DNA of 64,000 nucleotides from CALBPI01 sp039821605 (lineage in GTDB: Bacteria > Pseudomonadota > Gammaproteobacteria > Steroidobacterales > Woeseiaceae): the NCBI GenBank assembly GCA_039821605.1, contig JBCBNV010000004.1, forward strand, positions 465,742 to 529,741, in the 5' to 3' direction. The notes below the pieces were generated by a model, which was given only the letters and a program-made list of their open reading frames with translations, had not been told where the DNA came from and did no database searches. Of the stretch, positions 17,477 through 27,186 are shown one piece after another. A program made the translations under genes and the position numbers. The stretch's first letter is position 1. Each line of letters starts with the position of its first letter.

Positions 17477-18270
17477 AGGCTTTCGAGTACACGCGCGCCG
17501 ATGACGCAGCCGATGCCGTGCAGCGGCATGGTGGCGAGGCGGGTACCGAGTTTCTTGCCGGCGGCTTGTCGCTGGTGCCCGCCATGAAGTCCGGTCGCGC
17601 TGCGCCTCTCGCGCTCGTCGACATCTCACGGATCGACGGGCTCGCCGGGATTCGTGTGGAGGGTGATGTCCTCGTCATCGGCGCCGGTGCCACGCATGCG
17701 CGGGTCGCGACCGATGCGGCCGTGGCCGAGCTCGTGCCGGCGCTTAATACGCTTGCCAACGGCATCGGCCACCCGCAGGTGCGCCACCTGGGCACGCTGG
17801 GCGGGACGCTGGCGACGGCGGATCCGGTGACGGACTGGCCGCCCGCGTTATTGGCATTGCGAGCCGTCGTTGTCACCGATCGGCGTGAGATAGAGGCGGC
17901 GGCCTTTTTCACAGGGCCGTTCTCGACGGTTCTCGAGGCCGGCGAGCTCATCACGGCCATCCGGTTTCCGCGCTGCCGGCAGGCGGCCTACCGCAAGTTC
18001 GAAAACCCCGCCTCGCGCTATGCCATGGCGGGCGCGTTCGTGGCGCGTGGCGCCGAGCGTGTGCGCGTGGCCGTGACAGGCGCCGCCGCGACCGTGCACC
18101 GCGAGCCGCTGCTGGAGCAGGCGCTCACGGCGCGGTTCACACCGGATGCCGCGCGCGACGTCGTGCTCGACCCGTCACGCTACATCGACGACGTGCATGG
18201 CGACCCCACCTACCGTGCCCAGCTCGTGCGAACCATGGCGGCGCGGGCCGTTGCAGCCATCAACGGATAG
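17473..18270 (+). CDS. FAD-binding medium subunit of a molybdenum hydroxylase (CoxM/XdhB type)
   Basis: The GTG start at 17473 overlaps the upstream stop as GTGA, giving 265 residues, slightly short for the family (~280). FAD contacts are visible as LAGGLSLVPAMKSG and the LGTLGGTLATADP motif. A C-terminal CO-dehydrogenase flavoprotein domain follows. It would accept electrons from the 2Fe-2S subunit and pass them to NAD or a quinone. The expected neighbour with the molybdopterin site is missing; the next gene is an aminotransferase. The partner may be encoded elsewhere. Confidence 0.92.
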   Translation: MKAFEYTRADDAADAVQRHGGEAGTEFLAGGLSLVPAMKSGRAAPLALVDISRIDGLAGIRVEGDVLVIGAGATHARVATDAAVAELVPALNTLANGIGHPQVRHLGTLGGTLATADPVTDWPPALLALRAVVVTDRREIEAAAFFTGPFSTVLEAGELITAIRFPRCRQAAYRKFENPASRYAMAGAFVARGAERVRVAVTGAAATVHREPLLEQALTARFTPDAARDVVLDPSRYIDDVHGDPTYRAQLVRTMAARAVAAING

Positions 18271-18356
18271 CGTGACGCGGTCTATTGTGGGCACCTGATG
18301 CGGCGGTTATCCTGACCGACCTTCTTGATCGCAGCCTGCGGGGGCGGGGCGCACCA

Positions 18357-19349
18357 ATGACCGCATTCGGCACCCAGTTTTCAGACCAGTTCATCACCGC
18401 CGAGTATCGCGACGGCGCCTGGCATAAGCCCGAGCTCAAGCCGCTCGCGCCCATGCCCATGCACCCGGCGGCGCACGTGTTCCACTACGCGAGCACCTGC
18501 TTCGAGGGCTTCAAGGCTTACCGCTGGGCCGACGGCAGCGTGCACATCTTCCGGCTCCACGATCACGTGGCGCGCATGCAAAAGAGCGCCGCCTCGCTGC
18601 ACTTGCCCGTGCCCGACGCCGACCTGCTCGCGCACATGGTGCTCGACGTCGTGGCCGCCAACCGGGATGACGTGCCCGAGCTGCCCGGTGCGCTCTACCT
18701 GCGCCCGACGCTCATCGGCACGCTGCCCAACATCGGCGCGGCGGCATCGCCCAGCACCGAGGCGATGCTCTACGTACTGACGTCGCCCGTGGGCGACTAT
18801 TTCGCCGGTGGCATTCGCCCGCTCAAAATTCTCATCGACGACGTCAACGCGCGCTCGACCACACAGCTCGGCAGCACCAAGACCGGCGGCAACTACGCCG
18901 CGGCGCTGGGCCCGACGCTTGCGGCCAAGGCCGAGTTCGGCGTCGACCAGGTGCTGTTCTGTCCGGCCTCGGACGTGCAGGAAACCGGCGCGGCTAATTT
19001 CCTCATCATTGGCGACGACCACGTGCTGACGAAGCCGCTGGACTCCACGTTCCTGCACGGCATCACGCGCGCCTCGACGCTGGCACTGGCGCACGACCTG
19101 GGCTACACCGTCGAGGAACGTCCGTTCACGGTGGCCGAGCTGCTGGAGTCCATCAAGACGACGGACGCTGCGCTGTCGGGCACGGCAGCGAGCCTCACGC
19201 CGGTCGGCGAGATGGTCTATCGGGGCCAGACCCACGTCGTCAACCCGGGCAGCGAATACGCCAGTGTCATCAAGCTGCGCGATGCCTTGTCGGCCGTTCA
19301 CAGTGGCGCGCGTGAGGACACGCACGGCTGGCTGACGCGCGTCGATTGA
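18357..19349 (+). CDS. ilvE: branched-chain amino acid aminotransferase
   Basis: The 330-residue fold-type IV PLP enzyme moves the amino group between branched-chain amino acids and 2-oxoglutarate. The PLP lysine is probably Lys175 in STKTGGNYAAAL. The family stretches FHYASTCFEGFKAYR and VQETGAANFLII are clear. ATG 18357 is preferred to the in-frame upstream extension to 18285, which lacks family similarity. The downstream amidase starts within its stop codon, so the two are translationally coupled. Confidence 0.93.
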   Translation: MTAFGTQFSDQFITAEYRDGAWHKPELKPLAPMPMHPAAHVFHYASTCFEGFKAYRWADGSVHIFRLHDHVARMQKSAASLHLPVPDADLLAHMVLDVVAANRDDVPELPGALYLRPTLIGTLPNIGAAASPSTEAMLYVLTSPVGDYFAGGIRPLKILIDDVNARSTTQLGSTKTGGNYAAALGPTLAAKAEFGVDQVLFCPASDVQETGAANFLIIGDDHVLTKPLDSTFLHGITRASTLALAHDLGYTVEERPFTVAELLESIKTTDAALSGTAASLTPVGEMVYRGQTHVVNPGSEYASVIKLRDALSAVHSGAREDTHGWLTRVD

Positions 19350-20728
19350 CGGCGCTGCATTTCGCGTCGATTGCTGATGCCGGCCGCGCGCTGCGGGGCG
19401 GCGACACGAGCTCGGTCGCGCTCACGACCTTGATGCTCGAGCGCATCGCCGCGCACGACGCGGCGCTCAACGCTTTCATCACCGTGACGGATACGCTGGC
19501 CCTGGCAGCGGCAAGGCGCGCCGATGCCGAGCTCGCGGCCGGCTACGATCGGGGCCCGTTGCACGGCATACCGATCGCCATCAAGGATCTGTGCGACACG
19601 GCGGGCGTGCGCACCACCCGTGGTTCGCGGCTGTTCGCAGACCACGTCCCCGAGCGCGACGCGCACGTTGTGCGGCGACTGCATGAGGCCGGCGCCGTCA
19701 TGCTGGGCAAGACGGGTCTGCACGAGCTGGCCTACGGCACCACGAGCGAGAACGACTTCTTCGGTCCCGTGCACAACCCCTGGCGCCTCGACTACATCAG
19801 TGGCGGCTCAAGCGGGGGTTCGGCCGCAGCGGTGGCGGCCGGGCTGGCCTTTGGCGCCGTCGGTACCGACACGGGCTGCTCGATCCGCCAACCTGCGCAT
19901 TGCTGCGGCATCGTTGGGCACAAACCGACGTACGGGCTTGTGAGCAAGGCCGGCGTGCAGCCGCTCGTGTGGAGCCTCGATCACGTGGGGCCCATCACGC
20001 GCACGGTCGCGGACGCCGCACTCATGCTTTCGGCGATGGCGGGGTTCGATCCTGAAGATCCCTGCTCGGTCGACACCGCGGCCGGGCCATTCGATAGCGC
20101 CGGTGGTCAGGTCGAAGGCTTGCGGCTCGGTGTGGTGCGCCGGTTCTTCTTCGACGGTCGTGAGGACGTCATCGCGACCATTGATGCGGCCATCGCCGGA
20201 CTGGTGGCAGCGGGAGCGCAAGTCGTGACGCTCGATGTGCCCGAGATCGCGATGGCCTCGGAACAGGGGCGGCACATGTTCGTCGAGGCCCTGGCCGTGC
20301 ACGAACGCGATCTGGCTGAGCGCCCCAATGACTTCGGGGCCGAGGTGCGCGGCAAGCTCGAGGCGCTCAAACGGGTTTCGGCCGCCGACTACGCGCGCGC
20401 CAAGCGCTATCAGCCCGAGTTCGCACGGCGCATGGAAGGCCTGCTCGAGCACTGTGACGTGCTCTGCGCGCCGGCGTCGACCATCACGGCGATGCCCGTT
20501 GGCGACCTGCCCGATGACTTTCACTTCAACGCCTGGAAGAACACCTGCGTCTTCGACTACACGGGTCAGCCGTCGATCTCGGTGCCCTGCGGCTTCACGG
20601 CTGATGAACTTCCCGTGGGGCTCATGCTGACCGGCCGCCGGTTCGAGGACGCGGCACTGCTGCGCGCGGCACGCGCCGTGGAGGAGACGCTCGGCGCGTA
20701 CCGCGTGCCGCCGTTGTTCGCGGGCTGA
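19346..20728 (+). CDS. amidase signature family hydrolase (AtzF/GatA-like)
   Basis: The Ser-cisSer-Lys triad is present: Lys80 (IAIKDL), cis-Ser155 (GGSSGGSAAA) and nucleophile Ser179 (GTDTGCSIRQPA). Cys178 replaces the usual Gly just before the nucleophile. Length is 460 residues, normal for the family. The start is a TTG that shares bases with the aminotransferase stop, which fixes it well. Hydrolysis of a carboxamide is certain as a class; the substrate is not readable. Coupling to IlvE suggests a metabolic amide rather than tRNA amidation, and no gatB or gatC is adjacent. Confidence 0.9.
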   Translation: MTALHFASIADAGRALRGGDTSSVALTTLMLERIAAHDAALNAFITVTDTLALAAARRADAELAAGYDRGPLHGIPIAIKDLCDTAGVRTTRGSRLFADHVPERDAHVVRRLHEAGAVMLGKTGLHELAYGTTSENDFFGPVHNPWRLDYISGGSSGGSAAAVAAGLAFGAVGTDTGCSIRQPAHCCGIVGHKPTYGLVSKAGVQPLVWSLDHVGPITRTVADAALMLSAMAGFDPEDPCSVDTAAGPFDSAGGQVEGLRLGVVRRFFFDGREDVIATIDAAIAGLVAAGAQVVTLDVPEIAMASEQGRHMFVEALAVHERDLAERPNDFGAEVRGKLEALKRVSAADYARAKRYQPEFARRMEGLLEHCDVLCAPASTITAMPVGDLPDDFHFNAWKNTCVFDYTGQPSISVPCGFTADELPVGLMLTGRRFEDAALLRAARAVEETLGAYRVPPLFAG

Positions 20729-20742
20729 CGGATCCAACCCCC

Positions 20743-20894
20743 CGTCATTGCGAGCCGGCGAAGCCGGCGCGGCAATCTCCTAACGCCGTTGTGCCGTCGG
20801 GCAGCACGATGGCGTTAGGAGATTGCCGCGGCCACTTTGTGGCCTCGCAATGACCCGGCCGGGGGCGGGGGAGGTGCGCCGGCTCGCAATGACA
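20743..20894. repeat. palindromic repeat cluster B
   Basis: A full element: CCGTCATTGCGAG, a CCGGC/GCCGG hairpin and GCGGCAATCTC, then a spacer, then GAGATTGCCGCGG and CTCGCAATGAC (to 20854). An extra end unit lies at 20883-20893. It separates the convergent amidase and AzoR genes. Confidence 0.85.
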
Positions 20895-20928
20895 TGGCTT
20901 GTCCGCCGGCGCTCAATAACCGTGTTTG

Positions 20929-21573
20929 TCAGCTCGCCTTCGCCAGCGAGTCACCAACGATCGCGTCGCCCGTCAGGGCCAGGTCGGCGATGCGGGCGCG
21001 CGCGGCGTCCATCACTGCTTCGGCGTCGAAGTTGAGGCGGCCACCGTCGATGGTCTCGACCGAATCGAAGCCCAGGAAGGTCAGGAACTGGACGAGGTGC
21101 GGCGTTGCGAAGTCAACGGGCGCATTCAGCGGCACGCCGCCCGAGGTGACAGCGATCCAGGCCTGCTTGTTCTTGAGCAGACCTTCGGGGCCCGTTTCCG
21201 TGTAGCGGAAGGTGCGGCCCGCACGGGCGACGAGGTCCATCCAGGCCTTGAGTGCGGCCGGGACACCAAAGTTGTACATGGGCGTGCCGATGATCACGAG
21301 GTCAGCCGCTTCGAGCTCGGCGACGAGCGTGTCGGAGCCCGCGAGCGCTGTGCGCTGCGCCGGCGTACGTTCGGCTTCGGGCGTGAAGGTCGCACCGACC
21401 CAGGTCTCGTCGATGAAGCTCGTGCCGCGACCCAGGTCGCGCTCGACGACGTTGACGTTCGTGTAGCGGGTCCGCAGCGACTCGATAGCCGCGTCCGTGA
21501 GCTGGCGGGAGGCCGAGGCGTCGTAGCGGGCGCTAGCGTTGATGCGAAGGACGTTGAGGGTGTTGTTGCTCAT
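20929..21573 (-). CDS. azoR: FMN-dependent NADH-azoreductase/quinone reductase
   Basis: The 214-residue flavodoxin-fold enzyme transfers two electrons from NADH to quinones and azo compounds. Recognisable stretches are the FMN-binding N-terminus (RINASARYDASASRQLTD), ADLVIIGTPMYNFGVPAALK and the later RFTYTETGPEGL-like segment. Length matches E. coli AzoR. It is divergent from a LysR regulator across 109 bp, the classic arrangement for an inducible quinone/azo reductase. Confidence 0.93.
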   Translation of the reverse strand: MSNNTLNVLRINASARYDASASRQLTDAAIESLRTRYTNVNVVERDLGRGTSFIDETWVGATFTPEAERTPAQRTALAGSDTLVAELEAADLVIIGTPMYNFGVPAALKAWMDLVARAGRTFRYTETGPEGLLKNKQAWIAVTSGGVPLNAPVDFATPHLVQFLTFLGFDSVETIDGGRLNFDAEAVMDAARARIADLALTGDAIVGDSLAKAS

Positions 21574-21682
21574 GATCTGCTCCGTGGGTGATGGGGCGTG
21601 ATGACTTGAGGCGCAGTATCCGGATTGCGCGAAATGGGATAAACCGGCATTCTGGGAATAGACTGTTGCGGAAAGCAGAACA
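21574..21682. promoter_or_regulatory. divergent azoR/LysR control region
   Basis: A 109-bp gap between divergent starts. It should hold both promoters and the LysR-type operator. I could not pick out a convincing T-N11-A palindrome, only an imperfect dyad around CCGGATTGCGCG ... AAACCGG (about 21619-21646). Confidence 0.35.
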
Positions 21683-22600
21683 ATGGGTCGACTTCAGGCG
21701 CTACAACATTTTGTGGCCGTGGTTGAGGCGGGCAGCTTCACGGCCGCCGCAGATCGACTGGGTGTGGCCAAGTCCGCCGTGTCGCGGCGCGTCCGCGAGC
21801 TCGAACAGCGGCTTGGGGCCCAGTTGCTCAACCGCACAACACGCGCGACCGACTTGACGGACAGCGGCCGGGCCTTTTACGAACGCGCCGTGCGCGTGCT
21901 CGCCGATCTCGACGAGGCCGAGGCCGCCGTTGCCCAGCGTGGTGGGCGCCTCATCGGGACGCTGCGTGTCGCCTTGCCCTTGTCATTCGGCATACGCCAC
22001 ATGGCCGCACCCATCGCCGCGTTTCTCGAGGCGCACCCCGACATCGATATGCAGACCGATCTCAATGACCGGCGCGTCGACCTGGTCTCGGAGGGCATGG
22101 ACCTGGCGCTGCGTATCGGCCACCTGCGCGACTCCACGCTCATTGCGCGCAAGCTGTTCGACGTGAAGTTTGTGACCTGTGCGAGCCCCGGATATCTCGC
22201 CGCGCATGGCACGCCTGCGACGCCCGAGGACCTCGCCGATCATCGAGTGCTCGTCTACACCAACGTCACGGATCCGCGTCTGCTGCCCTACGTCGACGCC
22301 GATGGCCGGTCACGTGATGTGCGCGTCGAGCCTCGACTTGCGGCCAGTAACGGCGACCTGCTCGTGGCGGCTGCCGCCGAAGGTCAGGGCGTCGTCGTCG
22401 AACCCAACTTCATGGCCGCGGAGGCCGTGGCGAACGGGTCGCTTGTACCCATTCTTGCGGGTTTTTCGCGGCCACCCACGCCCGCCTACGTGGTGTACCC
22501 GCACACCCGGCATTTGTCCTTGCGTGTGCGGGCGTTCATCGACCACCTCATCGAGTGGTTCGCGGGCGAGTTGCCCTGGGACACCTGCTGCGGCGGGTGA
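21683..22600 (+). CDS. LysR-family transcriptional regulator
   Basis: The 305-residue protein has an N-terminal winged helix-turn-helix (FVAVVEAGSFTAAADRLGVAKSAVSRRVRELEQ) and a LysR substrate-binding domain from about residue 90. It probably controls the divergent azoR in response to a quinone, azo or related electrophilic compound; that is inferred from position only. The start ATG has no rival, as the helix-turn-helix begins ten residues later. Confidence 0.94.
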   Translation: MGRLQALQHFVAVVEAGSFTAAADRLGVAKSAVSRRVRELEQRLGAQLLNRTTRATDLTDSGRAFYERAVRVLADLDEAEAAVAQRGGRLIGTLRVALPLSFGIRHMAAPIAAFLEAHPDIDMQTDLNDRRVDLVSEGMDLALRIGHLRDSTLIARKLFDVKFVTCASPGYLAAHGTPATPEDLADHRVLVYTNVTDPRLLPYVDADGRSRDVRVEPRLAASNGDLLVAAAAEGQGVVVEPNFMAAEAVANGSLVPILAGFSRPPTPAYVVYPHTRHLSLRVRAFIDHLIEWFAGELPWDTCCGG

Positions 22601-22638
22601 GGCTTCCTCCGGCATTGGGAGGCGACGCGGACAAAACA

Positions 22639-22836
22639 CCGTCATTGCGAGGCCACGAAGTGGCCGCGGCAATCTCGCAATGCCATCGTGCGGCCAAACG
22701 GCGCGAAATCGTTACGAGATTGCCGCGCCTGCTTCGCAGGCTCGCAATGACGGGGGGGGTTGCTCAGGTTCGCAATGACGGGGGGGTGCGCAGGCTCGCA
22801 CTGGCGGCGGGTATTGCGTCTCCTCGCAATGGCGGT
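22639..22836. repeat. palindromic repeat cluster C
   Basis: A full element with GGCCAC/GTGGCC and GCCTGC/GCAGGC hairpins is followed on its right by three decayed end units (CAATGACGG at 22745, a second near 22772, a third near 22823). It lies between convergent LysR and GH13 genes. Confidence 0.8.
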
Positions 22837-22864
22837 GTGGCGACGCGTCGCCTCTCGGTGTCGG

Positions 22865-24763
22865 TTACGGATCGACCACGAGCACCATCGCGTCCATGGC
22901 GTTTAGCGCTACAGGGATCTCAACGCTCGAGTCTGATCGCGACAGGGTCGTCGTTCGATCGGAGAGCGCGTCGCTCAAGTCTGCCGTATCGCTGTCCCCG
23001 AGCCAGCGATTGGCCAGCGCCTCAGGCAGTCGCAGCGCGAATTCGCGCGGTTCACGGTTGAAGTTGGCCACGACCACAACGCGGCGGTCTCCGTTCCAGC
23101 GGGCGAAGGCGTAGAGGCGGTCGTCGTAGCCTTCGCTGTCCGCGCGGTTCAGCGCGTGCAGGTCGAGGTAGGACCCGCGCATGCTCGCATCGTCGCGCGC
23201 AAACTGCAGCAGGCGTTTGTAGAAGTCGTGGAGCTCGCGTTGCTCGTCATCGAGGCCACCGCCGTCGAACGCGCCGCCGTTCATCCAGGCCTGGTGCGTG
23301 GGGACACCCCAGTAGTCGAAGATCGTAGTGCGCGTCGGGTCGCCGAAGCCGGCGTCGCCGTCGCCAGGTTCGCCCACGTGCTGGCCGAAGTAGAGCATGA
23401 CGGGCGCGCGGCTGATCAGAGCCGATACGGTCATGCCCGGCACGCCCATGCGCGCGTCGCCTGCGAACGCGTCGCTCGCGATGCGCTGCTCGTCGTGGTT
23501 CTCAAGGAAGTGAAGCATGTGGTCGGCCATGGGCGCGACGCTCGCGTGCACGCCGGGCAGGGCGTCGATGCCCGCGCGGCCCTCCATAACGGGGCGCAGC
23601 GTGTCGTAGAAGCCGACCTTGTCATAGAGGTAGTCCATTTTCCCGAGTCGCAGATAGTCGCGGTAGAGCTCGGGGTTGTAGACCTCGGCGAGCAGGAAGG
23701 CGTCGGGGTCTTCGGCCTTGATGGCGCAATTCAGGTAACTCCAGAACGCCGCGGGCACCATCTCGGCCATGTCGTAGCGGAAGCCGTCGACGCCGCGCGC
23801 GGTCCAGTAAAGGACGATGTCGCGAAACTTCTGCCAGCTGTCGGGCACGTCCTTATCAGCCCAGAATGCGCTGTGCGCGGTGCAGTCTTTCGCGGCGAAT
23901 CCCGCGGGCAGGTCGTCGAAGTCGTGGCTGCCGTCGGGGCGCACGCCGTAGTTCACCTTGACGGTCTCGTACCAGTCATTGAAGTCGGGCCGGGTCGCGC
24001 GGGCGCCGTTGCCCGTCCATTTGGCCGGCGATTCCGCGAACGCGCCGTCGGCGAGCGGGTGGGCGTCGCCGCCGAGCGGCGCGTAATCGTCAGGCCATTC
24101 CGGGACAGCGAAGTCCTCGCCGACAACGTAGTAGAAGTTGTTGTCGCGCGCGTACGCGACACCCGTGTCATCGTCCGCACCGAAGTCTCGCACGCCCTCG
24201 GGTTTGGCCAGTGACACGTAGCCACGCGCCACATGGTTCGGGACGATGTCGATGAGCACCTTCATGCCGTGCGCGTGTGTGCGTTCGATGAGCGCGTCGA
24301 ACTCGGCGAGGCGCTGCGCGGGGTCGTCGGCAAGGTCCGGGTTGACCGTGTAGTAGTCCTTGACGGCATAGGGCGAGCCGGCGCGGCCCTTGACCACGTC
24401 GGGGTCGTCGTCGCCGATGCCGTACTCGCTGTAGTCGCGGATCACGGCGTGATGCGGGACACCGGTGTACCAGACGTGCGTGACGCCCAGTGCGCGTATG
24501 GCCTCGAGTGCCTGGTCATCAAAGTCCGAGAACTTGCCGACACCGTTCTGCTCAAGCGAACCCCAGGGCACGTTGGCGTCTAGCGTATTGCCGAACAGTC
24601 GCGTGAACACCTGGTAGACCACAAACTTGCCCGCGGGCGCGTCGGCCGTCGTCGCGGCTTCGGGCAGGGGCTGCGCCGGCGGCTCGCTGGCCGTCTCGCG
24701 ACTGCCGCAGGCTACAGCGAGGCACGCGGCCAACAGTACGATCAACGTGCGGTGCATCTTCAT
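22865..24763 (-). CDS. GH13 alpha-amylase family lipoprotein
   Basis: The 632-residue protein has a lipoprotein signal with Cys19 (LAVACG). The GH13 barrel motifs are DIVPNHV (region I), GFRYDMAE with the nucleophile Asp (region II), FLLAEVYN with the acid Glu (region III) and LENHDEQR with the transition-state Asp (region IV). A C-terminal beta domain follows. It should cut alpha-glucans at the periplasmic face of an envelope membrane. It overlaps the upstream GH31 gene by 4 bp, so the two hydrolases are co-expressed and probably act on the same alpha-glucoside. Exact specificity is unknown. Confidence 0.94.
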   Translation of the reverse strand: MKMHRTLIVLLAACLAVACGSRETASEPPAQPLPEAATTADAPAGKFVVYQVFTRLFGNTLDANVPWGSLEQNGVGKFSDFDDQALEAIRALGVTHVWYTGVPHHAVIRDYSEYGIGDDDPDVVKGRAGSPYAVKDYYTVNPDLADDPAQRLAEFDALIERTHAHGMKVLIDIVPNHVARGYVSLAKPEGVRDFGADDDTGVAYARDNNFYYVVGEDFAVPEWPDDYAPLGGDAHPLADGAFAESPAKWTGNGARATRPDFNDWYETVKVNYGVRPDGSHDFDDLPAGFAAKDCTAHSAFWADKDVPDSWQKFRDIVLYWTARGVDGFRYDMAEMVPAAFWSYLNCAIKAEDPDAFLLAEVYNPELYRDYLRLGKMDYLYDKVGFYDTLRPVMEGRAGIDALPGVHASVAPMADHMLHFLENHDEQRIASDAFAGDARMGVPGMTVSALISRAPVMLYFGQHVGEPGDGDAGFGDPTRTTIFDYWGVPTHQAWMNGGAFDGGGLDDEQRELHDFYKRLLQFARDDASMRGSYLDLHALNRADSEGYDDRLYAFARWNGDRRVVVVANFNREPREFALRLPEALANRWLGDSDTADLSDALSDRTTTLSRSDSSVEIPVALNAMDAMVLVVDP

Positions 24764-27186
24764 TCCTCAATCTCAATGGTCACAGCGCCCTGGGCGTGTT
24801 CAAAACGAATGCGCAGTTCGCGCTGCCTGGGCGCGTAGCTTACGGCGGGCGAACCCGCGAGCTGCGCGTTGCCGATGTCGCGCCCGTCGACACGCACCTG
24901 CGCGGGCTGCGCCACCTGGTTGTGAACAACAAGTGTGACCGTGCGGGTCTCGGGCATGCCGGTGTAGCCCTGGCCGCCGCGGGTGACGGTGACCGTGCGT
25001 CCGCCCTCTCGCACCGCGCCCCCAAACTTGAGTACGTCGAGCGCGCTTGCGGTATTGCTGTCGCGCGAGTGGCCGTCGTCTTCAATCATGCGGCCCTTTG
25101 AAGCCGTGACGGCGTCGTCGGCGTACCAGTGCAGCGTGAGCTGCTCGGTCGAGTAGTCGCGCGTCGTCTGCGCGACATCGGCGAGCGGCAGGAACGCACC
25201 CGCGCGCACGAGTACGGGTGTGTCGTTGACGGGTGCGGGAACCGTCACGGTGCCACCGCCCTCGTAACGCGCGCCGTCTGCGCGGTTGAACCACACCCCT
25301 TGGGGCAGGTCGATGTCGACGCTGCGCGCGCGCCGCGCCGTGACCGGGGTGACCAGCAGGTCGTCGCCGAACAGGTAGCTGCTCGTGTTCTCAAACAGGC
25401 GCGTATCGGCTTCGTCGGCGAAGAACAGCGGCCGCACGAAGGGCAGGCCTGTGGTCGTGTTCTCGTGTGCGAGCGTCTGAATGTAGGGCAGCAGCCGGTA
25501 GCGTTGCTCGATGAGTCGACGCGCTTCGCGCAGCGTACGCCGGTCGTGGAACACGGGCTCGGGCGCGATGTGCTCCTGCGCATGGGGACGGAATACGGGC
25601 TGGTACACACCCATCTGCAGCCAGCGCAGGTAAAGCTCGCGGTCGAAGCGCTCGCCGCCCGCGAAGCCGCCCAGGTCAGAGTGAATGTAGCCAAGCCCGA
25701 ACAGGCCCATTTGCAGCGAGAGCTCGACCTGGGGCTTGAGCCCGCCCCAGGAGCGGTCGACGTCGCCCGTCCAGGGCACGATGCCGTAGCGCTGGGTGCC
25801 CGCGAAGCCCGCGCGCATCATGATGAAGGCGCGTTCGTCGGGGTAATGCCTGGCGTGGTTTTCGAACACGAGCCGGGCCCACTCGTGGCCGTAAGCGTTG
25901 TGCACAGCATCGCCCGTGGCGATCTGGTTCGAATCGCTCAGCGTGTGCAGCGTGTCGTCGGGATGCACCTCGGGCTCGCCCAGGTCGCCCCAGACGCCGG
26001 CCACGCCCTGCTCGTAGAGCCCTTCGTAGATGCGCCAGAACCAGCTGCGGGCCTTGTCGTCAAAGACGTCGATGAGCCCGGTGTTGCCAAAATAGAAATC
26101 GAAGGTGCGCGGGCCACCCGCGAGGTTTTTCGCGATGACGCCCGCGTCGAGAGCTTCCTGCCAGCGCGTCGAGCTCGTGAGAATGAAGGGCTCCGTGATG
26201 AGCACCGTCTTGACGCCGTCATCATTCAGGGCGCCGATCATCTTGCCCGGCGTCGGGAAGGCGTCACGGTCCCAGTCGAGCTTGCCCATGTGGCCCTTGA
26301 TGTCGGGGCCGAACCAGTACAAGTCGATGACGATGGCATCGACTGGCACCTGTGCATCCCTGTAGGCCGCGATCGTGTCCAGCACTTCCTGTTCGGTGCG
26401 GTAGCCGAAACGCGAGGCAATATTGCCGAAGGCCCAGCGCGGCGGCAGTGGCTGGCGGCCGATGGCACCCGTGACCGCCGTGACGAGCGCGGGGAAGCTC
26501 TCGCCCGCGCTCACGATGTAAGCCGTGCGCCCCGCGCGCGCCTGGAAATCGAGCACGTCGGACTCGGTGGCGCCCAGGTCGAGCCAGCCTGTGGCCGTGT
26601 TGTCGAAAATCAGTGCGTAGCGGTCCGACGACATCACGGCGGGCAGGCCGTAGTACATCTGGTCGGCTTCGGTGGTGTAGCCGTAGCTCGCGCGGTTGTA
26701 GAGCGGCAGCCGATGCCCGCGCCGATCCATACCGAGCACGCGCTGGCCGCCGCCGATGAGCTTTTCTTCGGGCTCGAGCGCAAAGCGAAACCCGCGCATC
26801 GTGTCGTGCGCGTAGTAGCCAAACTCCTCGGCCACGAGTGGTTCGCCGTCGAGGCTGTAGCTGATCGTGAGGTCGTCCCGCGTGATTTCGGCCATGAGCC
26901 GCTCGCTGCCGAACAACAGCACGTCCCTCGTCTCCGCGAGCACGGCGACCGTCGCGTCGCGCTGGCCGGACAGCGCGAACGAAGGGAACTGCGTGACGCC
27001 GGGCTCAGCGTAGTGCGCGGCCATGCTCGTTGCGTTGACGATATCGAGCGTCAGCGTGCCGCGTGTCGTTTCGACGGTGAGCGTCTGCCCGTCGAGCCTG
27101 TGGCTTTCGTAGTCCCCGAAGTCGGCGCGCGCCAAGGCGGCGCAGGTCAGGGCGAACGCGAGCAACGCGGTTCTGCATACGGTCAT
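24760..27186 (-). CDS. GH31 alpha-glucosidase/glycosyl hydrolase, secreted
   Basis: The 808-residue protein has an N-terminal signal peptide (LLAFALTCAALARA). The GH31 catalytic motif WGDLGEPE carries the likely Asp nucleophile, preceded by the barrel stretch VDAIVIDLYWFGPDIKG. Beta-rich N- and C-terminal domains complete the family layout. GH31 enzymes release terminal alpha-glucose or, in some subfamilies, other alpha-sugars. It overlaps galM upstream and GH13 downstream by 4 bp each, forming a three-gene operon (galM, GH31, GH13). Confidence 0.94.
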   Translation of the reverse strand: MTVCRTALLAFALTCAALARADFGDYESHRLDGQTLTVETTRGTLTLDIVNATSMAAHYAEPGVTQFPSFALSGQRDATVAVLAETRDVLLFGSERLMAEITRDDLTISYSLDGEPLVAEEFGYYAHDTMRGFRFALEPEEKLIGGGQRVLGMDRRGHRLPLYNRASYGYTTEADQMYYGLPAVMSSDRYALIFDNTATGWLDLGATESDVLDFQARAGRTAYIVSAGESFPALVTAVTGAIGRQPLPPRWAFGNIASRFGYRTEQEVLDTIAAYRDAQVPVDAIVIDLYWFGPDIKGHMGKLDWDRDAFPTPGKMIGALNDDGVKTVLITEPFILTSSTRWQEALDAGVIAKNLAGGPRTFDFYFGNTGLIDVFDDKARSWFWRIYEGLYEQGVAGVWGDLGEPEVHPDDTLHTLSDSNQIATGDAVHNAYGHEWARLVFENHARHYPDERAFIMMRAGFAGTQRYGIVPWTGDVDRSWGGLKPQVELSLQMGLFGLGYIHSDLGGFAGGERFDRELYLRWLQMGVYQPVFRPHAQEHIAPEPVFHDRRTLREARRLIEQRYRLLPYIQTLAHENTTTGLPFVRPLFFADEADTRLFENTSSYLFGDDLLVTPVTARRARSVDIDLPQGVWFNRADGARYEGGGTVTVPAPVNDTPVLVRAGAFLPLADVAQTTRDYSTEQLTLHWYADDAVTASKGRMIEDDGHSRDSNTASALDVLKFGGAVREGGRTVTVTRGGQGYTGMPETRTVTLVVHNQVAQPAQVRVDGRDIGNAQLAGSPAVSYAPRQRELRIRFEHAQGAVTIEIEE

